A stretch of 64,000 nucleotides of DNA from NCBI RefSeq assembly GCF_032362555.1, contig NC_083520.1, positions 558,001 through 622,000 on the forward strand, in the 5' to 3' direction. Each line of letters opens with the position of its first letter. Position 1 is the first letter of the stretch. The notes under the pieces were generated by a model, which saw only the letters and a program-made list of their open reading frames with translations, ran no database searches and was not told where the DNA came from. Below, piece after piece: positions 11,346 to 22,817 of the stretch. The translations under genes and the position numbers were made by a program. Source of the DNA: Amyelois transitella. Its lineage: Eukaryota > Arthropoda > Insecta > Lepidoptera > Pyralidae.

Positions 11346-12087
11346 TCTGTTGTACTTTAACCATAACGCGTGAAAAATACAATATATATATGCAAAATTT
11401 CATGCAGATCGGTTCAGTACCTAGTTTAACTGTGAAAAGGTAACAAACAAACAAACTCACTTTGGCATTTATAATATTAATATGGACTAGAGAGCACCCG
11501 AAAAAAACGAAAATAAAACGAAAAATCTCTTTAAAATTGATTCCCGCAGAAATCCTCTCTTAGTGCAACTCTAGACCATATAAAGAACTATATAGTTCAC
11601 TAACAAATAGCTAGTTTTGACAAAACTTATCCGATTGATACATCCGACAATATAAAAACAAAAAATAATTAAATATTTCAATTTACTTTTTTAATAACGT
11701 GAGTTTTATTGTGACACGGTTCGCCAAGGGGGCATTTAATGTCTTTTGTGTAACGCAATCATTGTGGAGTCGCACGTGTTCCATTACTTTCCCAGAGTGT
11801 TTCAAAAGCTGAAACTTGGTCAAAAACGGTTCAATGAGCCGACTGAAAGCGGCGTTTAAGGGGTTAAAGAATTTATTATACAATGAATGAGCCCCTATTC
11901 ACTTGAAATTTCTGATTCCGAGGGCGGTGAGATAAATGAAGGTGAACTTTCAAAAAGACACCCTGCCAGTGGTTTTTTTTTCAATACTAATTGCTCACTG
12001 TTTATTTGAATCCTTAATACCATCATAAAACCATCCAGCCGAACGTGGCCTTTTAGTATTTTCGGGGCAACACTCACGGTCAACAGG
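11346..12087. other. Intergenic, no gene seen
   Basis: 11350-11490 resembles a degenerate Helitron or RTE-type end (AACAAACAAACAAACTCAC). The remainder has no supported feature. Confidence 0.35.
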
Positions 12088-12325
12088 TCACGTCTATATC
12101 CCTCGCGGGGTAGACAGAGCCAACAGTCTTGAAAAGACAGAATGGCAACTATTTGGCTTAATGATAGAATTGAGATTCAAATAGTGACAGGTTGCTAGCC
12201 CATCGCCTAAAAAGAATCCCAAGTTTGTAAGCCTATTCCTTAGTCGCCTTTTACGACATCTATGGGAAAGAGATGGAGTGGTTCTACTTTTTTTTGTATT
12301 GGTGCCGGGAACCACACGGCACTAG
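12088..12325 (-). repeat. Family A element, near complete
   Basis: Minus-strand copy ending at the GTGCCGGGAACCACACGGCAC head. Confidence 0.75.
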
Positions 12326-12344
12326 AATAATATATATTTATTTT

Positions 12345-12520
12345 TAAAATTGGATTCACGGTATCACTTAATGACGTCACATCACTCAAATCTAATTATG
12401 TCTACCACCGCTTCCAAAGCGCATGTGTATAAGAAGCGGCGGAACAAACTGCACTACACCGCAGTCTAACAATAAGTCGGCTGACATCATTAAAACGTCA
12501 CACGCCATCAACCATTCACA
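12345..12520 (-). repeat. Family D repeat
   Basis: Minus-strand copy with the CTTAATGACGTCACATCACT motif. Confidence 0.6.
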
Positions 12521-12970
12521 GCGTAGATTGTAAATCGCTTGCCGCTACAACATAATATATGTATGTATGTATTTTTATTTTTTTTTATAATACAAAAAAT
12601 TTTCTGTTAGCAAAAATTTTCCAAGATTAGTTATACCTACTGTAAATTTGTGAACAAAAAGTAGCGTTGATGGGTATCTGCTATTTGATACAGATAGCGT
12701 ATGTATGTATTAATGCAATTACCTTAAATTCCTCAGACGACAGTCGGAGATGATGCTGATGCGGGACCGAGAATCGCCAAGGTCGAGGGGAGCCAGGAAA
12801 TTCTTCGACCTTCCCGACATACTGTCACAGAAGAATTGACATTTAACGTCATTATACTCTCACCAACGAAGTCGAAGGACGAACAAGAGTGATGCATGTG
12901 GATGAAGCAATGCCTATCGATTCTCCATTTCAGTCAGTTTTACCTCACCGTATTAATTTGGAAGTATACA
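12521..12970. other. Intergenic, no gene seen
   Basis: Includes a moderately GC-rich patch at 12735-12960 with no exon that I could join to neighbouring genes. Confidence 0.35.
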
Positions 12971-12974
12971 GTGT

Positions 12975-13205
12975 TTTTTAATGTAGACAATGTGCATTCG
13001 TCCACGATTTAGATTTAAGAGATATTAGGTATATTTGTAAATTGACGTCCGATGAAAATGCTGCAGCGTAGTTTGTTCCGCCGCTTCCTCTACACATGCG
13101 CTTCGGAAGCGGCAGTAGTTATAATTAGATTTAAGTTATGTGACGTCAATAAGTGCTACCTTGTATCCAATCCAATTTTGAAAATAAATCTATTCTATTC
13201 TATTA
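12975..13205 (+). repeat. Family D repeat
   Basis: Longer copy of the 11150 repeat, with AAATGCTGCAGCG, GGAAGCGGCAGTAG and TGTGACGTCAATAAG. Confidence 0.65.
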
Positions 13206-13209
13206 AAAA

Positions 13210-13414
13210 CTAGAGGCCGCCCGCGACTTCGTCCGCATGGAAACCCTATCAATCCCGCGGGAACTCTGGGATAAAAAGTAGCCTATGTGTTATTCTGGGT
13301 CTTCAGCTACCTACATACCAAATTTCATGGTAATCGGTTCAGTAGTTTTTGCGTGAAAGAGTAACAAACATCCATACATCCATACAAACTTTCGCCTTTA
13401 TAATAGTAGTAGGA
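13210..13414 (-). mobile_element. Non-autonomous Helitron (Lep1-like) next to a stop codon
   Basis: Minus-strand copy of the 7044-7240 element: TC start at 13414, CTAG end at 13210. It begins one base downstream of the stop codon (13416-13418) of the C2orf81-like gene, so it forms the start of that gene's 3' UTR. Confidence 0.7.
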
Positions 13415-13415
13415 C

Positions 13416-16400
13416 TCACACGCCCTTGGAGAACATCCTGCTCTTCTCAGAGTGATGCCTCTTGGGGCGGATCTTGTCCACGACGGAGTCGCCGGCGCCC
13501 CTGAGCGACGCTTCCACCGGCGTGGTCGTCTTCAACGCGCTGAACTGAGAATCCTGGAAGAACGTGTCAGACTGCAGTCTTGTATGTAGACCAACCTCAT
13601 GGGTTATATGAGCCGTATCATTGGATAAACTGACTTCAAACTCCAAGTCTTGAAAATACTTAAAACATCGATGATGCCGCAACTCCGTCCGCTCGCCTTT
13701 CACTTATTCATACATACATATGGTCACGTCTATATCCCTTGCGGGGTAGACAGAGCCAACAGTCTTTAAAAGACTGACAGGCCACGTTCAGCTAGTCCAG
13801 CTAAAATAAGTTAATAAGCCAATACCTTAGACGCCTTTTACGACATCCACGGGAAAGAGATGGAGATGTTCCTATTCTTTTTTATATTGGAACCACCACC
13901 GTCCCGCCGTCGTAAATCAAAAAATCCCGTCAATTCCCGTTCTTGCGGGATAATCTGGAAATATTCTAATGTACTCTTTTGTGTCCACATAACTAACGTT
14001 TGCCGTGTGGTTCCTGGCACCAATACAAAAAAGAATAGGACCACTCCATCTCTTTCCCATGGGTGTCGTAAAAGGCGACTAAGGGATAGGCTTACAAACT
14101 TGGGATTCTTTTTTACGCGATGGGCTAGCAATTTGAATCTCCATCTCTATCATTAAGCCAAATAGCTGAACGTGGCCAGCCAGCCTTTTCAAGACTGTTG
14201 GCTCTGTCTACCCCGCAAGGGATATAGATGTGACCATATGTATGTATGTAACTAACGTACCTACTCATGCTAAAATCTCTACACTGGGTTTGGGCTGTAC
14301 TTTGTCGTGAAATATGTATGTATACGTGCTAGCAGATACTGTATTCTTTAGTGTGTCTCACATATCATTGACCGACTTCAAAAAAGGTGAAACTGTTCTC
14401 AATTGCACCATGTTTAATTTATTTAATTGTTGAGTGCGAAGTTCCCCAATTCCCCAGCATCATAAATAGCAAAACACGTACAGTCGGAGAGATATCTTCA
14501 CTGCTGTAATCTGTAACTCTCTGCAGAATCTCACTCTCAGCGCCTACCATCTCATCAGTGCTTATCGACGGCGTGCTCGTGATCTGCAAGAATTCGTAAG
14601 ACAAAAAAATAAAATAAACAAATAAAGTAAAAGACTTAAACAAAAGCAATAAAATTAAACAAAATCTCAGATGCGAAAAACCTCGTCACTACATTGTATA
14701 AAACAAAGTCGCTATTTTAGTGTGTTTGTCTGTATGCTTAAATCTTTAAAATTACGCAACGGATTTTGATGCGGTTTTTTGTAACAGGTAGAGTGATTCA
14801 AGAGGAAGGTTTTTATGTATAATAACATTTATAATTTTGCACCCATGCGAAGCCGGGGCGGGTCGCTAGTTAGAAATAAGACGCCGTTGACGTGACAGAG
14901 AGTATGACCATCTCTCCTGATGATAAATGATTTGAATGGTTCAAAGGATATCCAAAGCCATCCAAAGAGGAAGCTAGTGTGATGAGTACCTTTTCCATCA
15001 TTAAGCCGAGCAGCTGAACGTGGCCATTCAGTCTTTTCGGGACTATTGTCTCTGTCTACCTCGTAAGGGATATAGACGTGACTGTATGTGATGAGTACCT
15101 TTGAGCCGGGTGTTATTTGGGTGGAATCTTCGACTGAATTTATTAGGAAAAAATCTATAAGTATAAATGCGCATTCAATAACCAATTTCAAAGAAAAATA
15201 TTCAGAACGACGACAACAACAGCTTTAAAATATTTTTTACTTTACATACAAAGTAGACAGAGCTAACAGTCTTGAAAAGACCGAATGGCCACGTTTAGCT
15301 GTTTGGCTTAATGATAAATTTGAGTTTCTTTCATTCAAATAGTGACAGGTTGCTAGCCCATCGCCTTAAAAAGAATCCCAACTTTGTAAGCCTAACCCTG
15401 AGTCGCCTTTCACGACATCCATGGGAAAGAGATGGTGTGGTCCTATTCTTTTTTGTATTGGTGCCGGGAACCACACGGAATTTACCAAAGTCTGATTGAA
15501 ACGTGTTGCTGACGGCTCACACTTATTTAAACAACTAGCTATCTACTTATTAAAATGTAAATACACTTACAATGTCGCTCGCAGACACTGGCTTGTCACG
15601 TCGCCATCTCATTTCCTCTGGGACGTTAATTTTACCTGGGAACCTGTTAAAAAAATTAATCAATTTAATTCTTTAACGTTTGTTTGACACCTTGTCTCCT
15701 TTTTATTACTCCTCATTCCTCCTCATTACTCCTCATTCCTTCTCATTACTCCTCATTCCTTCTCCTTCCTTCCCCTCTCCTTCCCCCTGCCTCCTCCTCA
15801 TTCCCCCTCCTTCCTTCTAAATACTCCTCATTCCTTCTTATAACTCTTCATTCCTTCTCCTTCCCCTTCCTTCCCCCTCCGTCCTCATCCATCTTCCTTT
15901 GTGAGGAGCATTACGGCTGGTATTTAGAACGTCGGTTTGTCGAGTGGTTAAATTATCTGACTTGAACAGTGAACCCATGTTTGACTTCCATCCTACGCAC
16001 CCATATACCAATGGATCCTTTATGAATTATAAATCTGCCCTTTCAGCAAGGGAAAACATCTTGAGGAAACCTACGCACCTATATACCTACCTACCTAAAT
16101 GTGTCAACATGATCCAAGGTGGGTTGACTATCCCTGTTAAAAGGCTGTCGGAGGTCAGATGCAAGTTCATGAAACCTGACTTCTCCACTCCTATTCAAAA
16201 GCAGACCTTGGGCTCCTTTTGAACTTCTCATTAGAAGCCTCCTCATTAGAAGCCTCCTCATTAGAAGCCTTCTCATTAGAAGCCTCCCCATTAGAAGCTT
16301 CCTCATTAGAAACCTCTCCATTAGAAGACTCCCCATTAGAAGCCTCCCCATTAGAAGCCTCCCCATTAGAAGCCTCCCCATTAGAAGCCTCCCCATTAGA

Positions 16401-18451
16401 AGCCTCCCCATTAGAAGCCTCCCCATTAGAAGCCTCCCCATTAGAAGCCTCCCCATTAGAAGCCTCCCCATTAGAAGCCTCCCCATTAGAAGCCTCCCCA
16501 TTAGAAGCCTCCCCATTAGAAGCCTCCCCATTAGAAGCCTCCCCATTAGAAGCCTCCCCATTAGAAGCCTCCCCATAAGAAGCCTCCCCATTAGAAGCCT
16601 CCCCATTAGAAGCCTCCTCATTAGAAGCCTCCTCATGAGAAACAACGAGAGATTAAAATAACCAATATTCCGAAGGTATAGGTTCAATTTTCGGCATCTC
16701 CAAAGACTCGCTGCTGGTCGCCTTTTGCGGCGGCTCGTCTATGGATTCCTCGACCACGATCAGGTCCTGTTTGCACCAGCTGTCTTTGGGCGAGGGTTCC
16801 GGAAGGTCGTCCGGGATCCAGGACTCCAGCCGCTTGGGGATATAGCAGGGGGGGTAAGCGCTAGGGTCTTCGCCTGGATCGTGACGGTAGAATTCCCTGT
16901 GTGGAAAGTGTACAATACATACCTACATATATTTACCTAATCACGTCTATATCCCTTGCGGAGTAGAGAAAACAGTCTCGAAATAGGCCAAAAGGGACTC
17001 AAATAGTGACTGGTTGCTAGCCCATCGCCTAAAAGAAGAATCCCAAGTTTATAAGCTTGTCTCTTAGTCGCCTTTTACGACATCCATGTGAAAGAGATGG
17101 AGTGGAACTATTCTTTTTTTTTATTGGTGTTGGGATAGATACGGCACGGCGTTGTAAAAGTGTTTTAGTAGGTACTTCATACATACACGTGTTTGTTACT
17201 CTTTCACGCAAAAACTACGAAAGCAGCGGATTTTCATGAAACTTTGCAGTCATATAGCTTAGAGATTGGAATTATAGATGGCGCCGTAATAAATCAACAT
17301 ACATATAATGGTCACGCGGAATAGAATAGAACCTATAGATTTAATTTCATTTATTATCGTGTGGTTCCCGGCACCAATACAAAAAAGAATAGAACCACTC
17401 CATCTCTTTCCCATGGATGTCGTAAAAGGCGACTAAGGGATAGGCTTATAAACTTGGGATTCTTCTTTTAGGCGACAGGCTAGCAACCTGTCACTATTTG
17501 AATCTCAATTCTATCATTAAGCCAAATAGCTGAACGTGGCCGATCAGTCTTTTCAAGACTGTTGGCTCTGTCTTACCCGCAAGGGATATAGACGTGACCA
17601 TATGTGTGTATGTATGTATGTATCCCCTACATCTTAACGTGACCTCATTGGAGACGACCAAAGGGTGTGCCTTTCCATCATGACCTTGGATGGGGATAAT
17701 AAAAGACATGGAATTACCAGTTGATCAGCTTCAACCAGGCCGCAGCGGCACAGTGGACCGTGAACTCAGCAGTCTGTCTCTCCATGTATTTGCTGTAACA
17801 TATGTTCATGGCTTCTTCTATGATGTCCTCCCGGATCTCGAAGATCATGAGGTCATTCTCCTCTTTCTGCAGGATTTCAGCCCTTGAATATGCGATGAGT
17901 AGCGTTAGCAAGAGATTGACAAACGCAAGAGAGTCTTGGGATAGTATTACGTGGAGAAAGCTGTTCGTACTTCGTTTTGGAAACGGAGTCTATAACATCT
18001 GTTTTTCCAATGCTTAAATGCTTATATTTGAGCCTTTTTTCATAATGTAACCTGCGCCATTTAGCACTTAATAGGTACCTACTTTATAGGTTTATAGGTT
18101 GGGCGCTAACTTTTCCATCGACGTAGAAAATTCCTTTGTTTACATCCTTGATCAGGAGGCAAATACCTCTATTTAAATAGTACCTACAGCACATATGAGA
18201 ATGCAAAGAAAACACGTTTTGATGAGAGAAGATCCCTCGCCTCAGAAAATAAATAATTTCGTTTTTTGATGAGAGAGAAAATTTCGCATCCTATGACTAT
18301 TTAATTTATATATTTATATTTAATTTATAAAGACTATTTAATTATGTTACCAAGTCCTTTCCGGTACTTCCTTTGGTAATGCCACCAAAATCCTTTGGTC
18401 ATCTGAGGATTGCAATTTCCGACCTCTTCGGGATAGCTTGTACTTATTCAT
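13416..18451 (-). CDS. C2orf81-like protein, six exons
   Basis: Exons in transcript order: 18351-18451, 17718-17882, 16663-16896, 15571-15643, 14482-14583 and 13416 to about 13658. Phases agree at every junction and give about 305 aa. The start is ATG 18451, in an exon ending with a GTAACA donor. The N-terminal half (residues about 34-100: WAEILQKEENDLM ... AAAAWLKLINWEFYRHDPGE) matches my memory of the conserved region of vertebrate C2orf81 (EAEW..., then ITEWRFLARDEGE). The C-terminal half is hydrophilic and unrecognised. Soft points: the weak GTTATT donor of exon 3, and the start of exon 6, where a phase-0 acceptor after TTTTAAG fits best but a family A copy lies just upstream. No enzymatic motif is seen. 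C2orf81 is known mainly as testis-expressed and of unknown function. The gene is real with good confidence; its name is tentative. Confidence 0.7.
13711..13895 (-). repeat. Family A element in last intron of C2orf81-like gene
   Basis: Its CATA tail lies next to the start of the last exon's open frame, so it may have displaced the original acceptor. Confidence 0.7.
14005..14252 (+). repeat. Family A element, near complete
   Basis: Intronic in the C2orf81-like gene, opposite to the 13711 copy, so the two could pair in the transcript. Confidence 0.75.
14700..14870 (+). repeat. Helitron-like fragment with GCTAGT end
   Basis: Ends CGAAGCCGGGGCGGGTCGCTAGT-like at about 14870. The reverse-oriented relative is at 47962-48130. 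The 5' boundary is unclear. Confidence 0.45.
15003..15092 (+). repeat. Family A 3' fragment
   Basis: Hairpin block and tail-proximal part only; intronic in the C2orf81-like gene. Confidence 0.6.
15243..15482 (-). repeat. Family A element
   Basis: Minus-strand copy with a complete head; intronic. Confidence 0.75.
15690..15885. repeat. Pyrimidine-rich simple sequence
   Basis: Irregular (CTCATTCCT)-type array on the plus strand, hence polypurine in the transcript, inside the third intron of the C2orf81-like gene. Confidence 0.75.
15920..16200 (+). repeat. SINE family C copy
   Basis: tRNA-like head (GTCGGTTTGTCGAGTGG near 15932) and the GGAGGTCAGATGCAAGTTC / CATGAAACCTGACTTC body. Intronic, next to the minisatellite. 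Confidence 0.6.
16220..16640. repeat. 15-bp minisatellite, about 28 units
   Basis: Unit CCATTAGAAGCCTCC with few variants; central copies are identical over many units. The unit is a multiple of three and free of stops in several frames, so it creates long open frames on both strands (LEASP repeats on plus; RLLMG and EASNG repeats on minus). It lies 23 bp beyond the exon-3 donor of the C2orf81-like gene and is therefore intronic in the best model. Confidence 0.9.
16938..17158 (-). repeat. Family A element
   Basis: Minus-strand copy in intron 2 of the C2orf81-like gene. Confidence 0.7.
17360..17628 (+). repeat. Family A element, full length
   Basis: Close to consensus from GTGTGGTTCCCGGCACC to a TATGTATGTATG tail; opposite orientation to the 16938 copy in the same intron. 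Confidence 0.8.
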
Positions 18452-19389
18452 GATCTTTGATTGATAAATCTACAGAAAAATTGATGATTTTACTTCATAG
18501 AAAATAAACGCGAGCTAAAATATAAAACTGATTTTTAATCCGACTCTGACAAAGAGAATGAAAAAATATTCCTAACTGTGTGACGTATTTATAGCCAGTG
18601 AATAAGGTTTAATATGTATTCGATACTGCTGATAGCTTACCTACATAGTGATTTTATAGGGAATCAAGAAATGGTGCATGCGCTATTACAGAGGCAAAAG
18701 GGAGAGCAGTATACCAAAGATTGGTAGAACCATGGGTGTTTGTGTGGTGGGATGGTGTTATGTTACTACCTACTAAAAGGAAATAGCATCCTTTTGGTGT
18801 TTGCTCCGCTTCACTGAGAAGAGAGGCAGTAACTCGCGACTGACGTATCCCAAGCGAACCCAACTATTAAGTTTGTTGCAAGTATAATAATTTTTTTTTC
18901 TTAACTTAAACTTAAGCTTCGCCTTTGCAACTACCTACCACATTTCAAATTTCAAGAAAATCGATCTAGTGGTTAACTGTGTGGTAATACCTACAGTGAT
19001 ACATACACATAAATTAATTAAGTAGGTACACAGTACTTCCTCCGAATATTTTATCAGTAAAGGATTATTCTCCAAGGTAATGCGGACGCAAATCCAAACA
19101 AACAATTTATTTTTCAAACGATCAATATACATATTTAGTTGTAATCGGAAACAAAAAGTGGCCGGAAACAATTTTTGACCATAGACCAGGCGGCCAACGA
19201 CAGCTGACAGCTGTTTGAAAAATATACAGGTGACAAAAACCGAACGCAAACTAGAAAAATCACCGAAATAATTTCAAATCCATATTCACAAGTGCAAAAT
19301 AATGAACATTAGTGCGTACGCTGTTTTCTCCGGACTCTAAATAATGAGTGTATATTTTCTGTGTTCTACTTTCGTGGTTTGATACTAAG
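18452..19389. promoter_or_regulatory. Divergent intergenic region between C2orf81-like gene and ENKD1
   Basis: 938 bp separate the two start codons. It contains an AGCTGACAGCTG palindrome-like motif near 19201 and no strong TATA box. Either gene could have non-coding first exons here. Inferred role: shared or adjacent promoters. Confidence 0.45.
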
Positions 19390-21250
19390 ATGTATACTTT
19401 AAAAGGCATATTCCCCGAGCCAAGTAAGTAAAAAATTCGTTATTTTTTTTAATTACAAACTCACGGTTGTCATGACTTTTGTTATTTTTGATCTCATTGG
19501 CATTACTTATACTTAGAAACTACATAAATTGCCATGACGTTTCAGAAAAGGAGCAAAAAAGGAATTTTATTCGAGAAAACATGAAGCAACTAAAGTTTAT
19601 TCAAGGTAAATCGCCCAAAGAGCCGAGATTTATGTTGAAGAATGTCCAGGGTAGCCGTTTGGGCAAACCCATGGGGGTAGGCAGTTCCCTCGGGCAGGTC
19701 AAGTCTTCGCCATCTAATAAAAGTGGTAAAGTTTCACTAAACGTAGGTAAAACTAGTTCTACAAATTCGCGGAAGAAATACACGGAGGTCCGGATAAAAA
19801 AGGGTGACATGGCTGAATTTTTGAAAAGAAAAGAACTACGACAAGTGAAACAGGCCGAAGACTCGCCTGAGGAGGATGTGCAGTCAACGGAATCATCTGG
19901 TAGATTACGAGACGTGGGTTGTCAAACAGTCGACCAAAGCTTGGCACAGAAGCTGTCGGAGAGTGCTAAGTTAACAGTTTTATATCCAAAGAAAGACAGC
20001 GAGGAAGAGGCTAAGATGAAGGCTAGTGGGGACAGCGGACAACACCGCAGCGAATCTCAGTCGCCTCCTCGAAGGACTGCTGAAGAATTAATCGAGATTG
20101 AGAGAAACCGCAGTCGTTTGAATTCTATTTTGGAAAGGAAAAGTAATAATAAGGATCCCTATCTACCATCAGGTAAACTATATTTTATTTATTTATTCCT
20201 GTGATTTTAAAATGAATTGATCGATAAAAGGTGACTAAGGGATAGGCTTATAAACTTGAGATTCTTCTTTTAGACGGTATGCTAGCAACCTGTCACTTTA
20301 AATCTCAATTCTACATTAAGCCTAACAGCTGAACATGGCCTATCAAGTCTTGGCTCTGTCTACTATATAGAAATGGTTATATGTATATATATGAGAATGT
20401 TTTTCTTATTCCAGGTTACCAAAAGGGCGTGGTGCCAAAGTACCTTCGTGAACGTAAAGAGATGATCGCCAAAGAAACGGAGAGTCCGAAACCTGATGAT
20501 GACCAGGTGGTCTGCCCCCCGGGACATGTCACACTGCCTGACACGGAGCGGAAAGAGACATTGCGCATGCTTAGAAATAGTATGTATAATTATTTTTTAT
20601 ATATGTATATCGATGATCATAGCCAAGTAGAATTCCTCTGGGAGATTGTGGGGGTCAGGAACTGCATCATGGTAATAATTTGACTCACCCAGTCCAGGAT
20701 TTTGGTCATGAGCAGACACAAAGTTTGCCTCCAGAGGTGAGGACGCAAATAAGATTAAAAGTGTATGATGATAAAAAAAATTAAGGAGTTATTCTGGTCT
20801 GATCCCCAAAATATAATACCTTTGTGGATCAGTTTTACTATATTTTCTAGTAAATTAATTTATAATTTATTAATTTCTTAGTAAATAGATGGACAAAAGT
20901 AAGAATAAAACTGGATCCATTTCGGTGATCAGACCTGAATTAGTCATTTTCAGATTGCATGAAATTTTTTTGTGTTGATTTTCACCAAAATACAAATATA
21001 TTGAAAGTAAAAATTACAAAAAGCCATGCAGTAATTTTTTGAGTGCAAATAAATTGTAGCCATTCCTAAAAGTCTATATTCAATTACAGGTTTTGCCGAA
21101 TTAGTAAGCGAACTTAACAAAATGCCAGTCAAGACTGACACATTGCGAATGAAAAATAGGAAAATGGAGCTTGAGAAACAGCTGTCCAAGCTCGAAGAGG
21201 GCATCAAAGTCTTCTCCCGTCCCAAGGTCTTCGTCAAAATAGGAGAATAA
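19390..21250 (+). CDS. ENKD1: Enkurin domain-containing protein 1 (ENKD1), four exons
   Basis: Exons 19390-19423, 19546-20172, 20415-20579 and 21090-21250, all GT-AG with matching phases, give 328 aa. The first exon encodes a short MYTLKGIFPEP start. The large second exon is basic and disordered, with conserved-looking blocks (FIRENMKQLKFIQ; RDVGCQTVDQSL). Exons 3-4 encode the enkurin domain, about residues 222-320 (YQKGVVPKYLRERK ... CPPGHVTLPDTER ... TDTLRMKNRKMELEKQLSKL ... FSRPKVFVK). ENKD1 is a microtubule-binding centrosomal and ciliary protein in vertebrates. A diverged family A copy lies in intron 2. It is divergent from the C2orf81-like gene. Homology is recalled but the domain match is strong. 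Confidence 0.9.
20228..20375 (+). repeat. Family A element, diverged, in ENKD1 intron 2
   Basis: Head missing; it occupies most of the intron without touching the splice sites. Confidence 0.65.
20655..20725 (+). repeat. SINE family C fragment in ENKD1 intron 3
   Basis: Contains ACTCACCCAGTCCAGGAT, as in the 40061 copy. Confidence 0.45.
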
Positions 21251-21506
21251 TCGATTCTCTTCACATCTCCCTTATCCCAAACAATTACTAAGGGATAATA
21301 TAATCTTTTACCGTCCAAATTGAAAGTATACAAAAAATTTTTGTGATGTTCATATAAATAAGTTAATTTTGTTCTTATATGTTAGTAGTAATGTATGTTA
21401 ACTGTTGAAATATAATATGTCTCGTTTGTATGTTTTACAGTGTTTCTATAACGTTTTTGGATGTTTAAATACATTATATGTCTACTTAGTTGTGATTCTT
21501 TGGAGT

Positions 21507-21512
21507 AATAAA
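21507..21512 (+). terminator. Poly(A) signal of ENKD1
   Basis: AATAAA, 257 bp after the stop codon, followed by a T/G-rich stretch. Confidence 0.6.
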
Positions 21513-21711
21513 AATAAGGTTTATTGTGTATAGAAATTATATTTCTATTTTGAATTGTACATAGGGTAACACTTTAAAATGCGCTTAGATCGGCAATGAA
21601 CAAATGCCGTATAAAAAAAAATTGTCGATTAGTTTTAACATATCTCCATAATCTCATTAATAAAAAATATGATTACATTATCAGTCCCAATGGGACGATA
21701 ACAATTAACAT

Positions 21712-21947
21712 ACATACATATAATCACGTCTATAACCCTTACGGGGTAGACAGATCCAACAGTCTTGGAAAGACTAATTCAAATTCAATTGAGATTCGAA
21801 CATATAGTGGCAGGTTGTTATCCCGTCGCCTAAATGAAGAATCCCAAGTTTATAAGCCTATCGCTTAGTCGCCGTTTACGAAATCCATGGGAAAGAGAAA
21901 GAGTGGTCCTTTTCTTTTTTTTATTTGGTGCCGCGAACCACACTAAC
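21712..21947 (-). repeat. Family A element
   Basis: Minus-strand copy between ENKD1 and the BEL element. Confidence 0.75.
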
Positions 21948-22141
21948 TCGGTAAATAACTACCCACAAATCACAAGATAGCTCAGCTTTATGACCCATTG
22001 GGTTGTGCCATGGTAAGACAACTGAAACAAGTTCTTTAGTGTAAGAAAATGCTGAAATACGTAAAGTGACGAGCTGTCAACTAAACCCTATTTTCATGGG
22101 TCAAAATCGTCTTCTCATGACCCACTATGGGTATGTGGGAC

Positions 22142-22515
22142 TGTTAGGTAACCGACTAAAATCCTTTTCCTTACCTACAACGCCATCTAGTATCGTCCTG
22201 TGACATCTACACGTCAAGATTGCAACCCCCTCCCGGGCGGTCGCGCCAAAAAGTAGTCGAAGAAAGATCGAAGTCACGCAATCTCGCGCGTAACAAAATT
22301 AAAAATACTCAAAAATACCCAAAAGTGATTACTGCTGTGTGATAATTATTCAATTCATTCACCTCTAAGACAAGGAACAGTGCCCCGGGGACAGAAGATT
22401 AACAGCAAGCCAAATTCACAAAAAATTTGCTGTAAGTACCTACCCCTTCCTTTTAGTCGGCATTGTTTCTATTTTGGGTGTTAATTTATATCAACAAGCA
22501 TTAGTTTACGCAACA
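22142..22515 (+). repeat. BEL element 5' LTR
   Basis: Begins TGTTAGG and ends ACGCAACA. It should contain the element's promoter, but no clear TATA box was found. Confidence 0.93.
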
Positions 22516-22520
22516 TAATT

Positions 22521-22535
22521 TGGTTCTTCGAGCCG
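22521..22535 (+). other. Primer-binding site, tRNA-Tyr-like
   Basis: TGGTTCTTCGAGCCG begins 5 nt after the LTR. Its complement matches the 3' end of eukaryotic tRNA-Tyr as I recall it (CGGCTCGAAGGACCA) at 14 of 15 positions. Confidence 0.6.
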
Positions 22536-22817
22536 TATGTAATTGGCGTTTCAACAGGGTATCAAAATAGATAAATACACTTTATTTCACTTGTTAGCCT
22601 ACGCCTTGTAGGTACCTACTTACGTTTTATTCAACTCATATTTTGCACAAATATTCATTCAATAGTTCTATTTGTTGCAATATTATAGTTATATACGTAG
22701 TAATACATCTATACTTATCTATTTCTATCATATTTAATATCTTTACGACTCAATTTAGTGTATTTTTGTGTTGCGGCACGCGTTATACCTACCTACCATT
22801 TTCGTTCGTAATTCAAA

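Noticed and set aside
16091-16687. Open frames through the 15-bp minisatellite (RLLMG, LEASP, EASNG repeats) as a repeat protein
   Set aside because: Any stop-free 15-bp unit yields such frames on both strands, and the spliced model of the surrounding gene skips the array with perfect phase.
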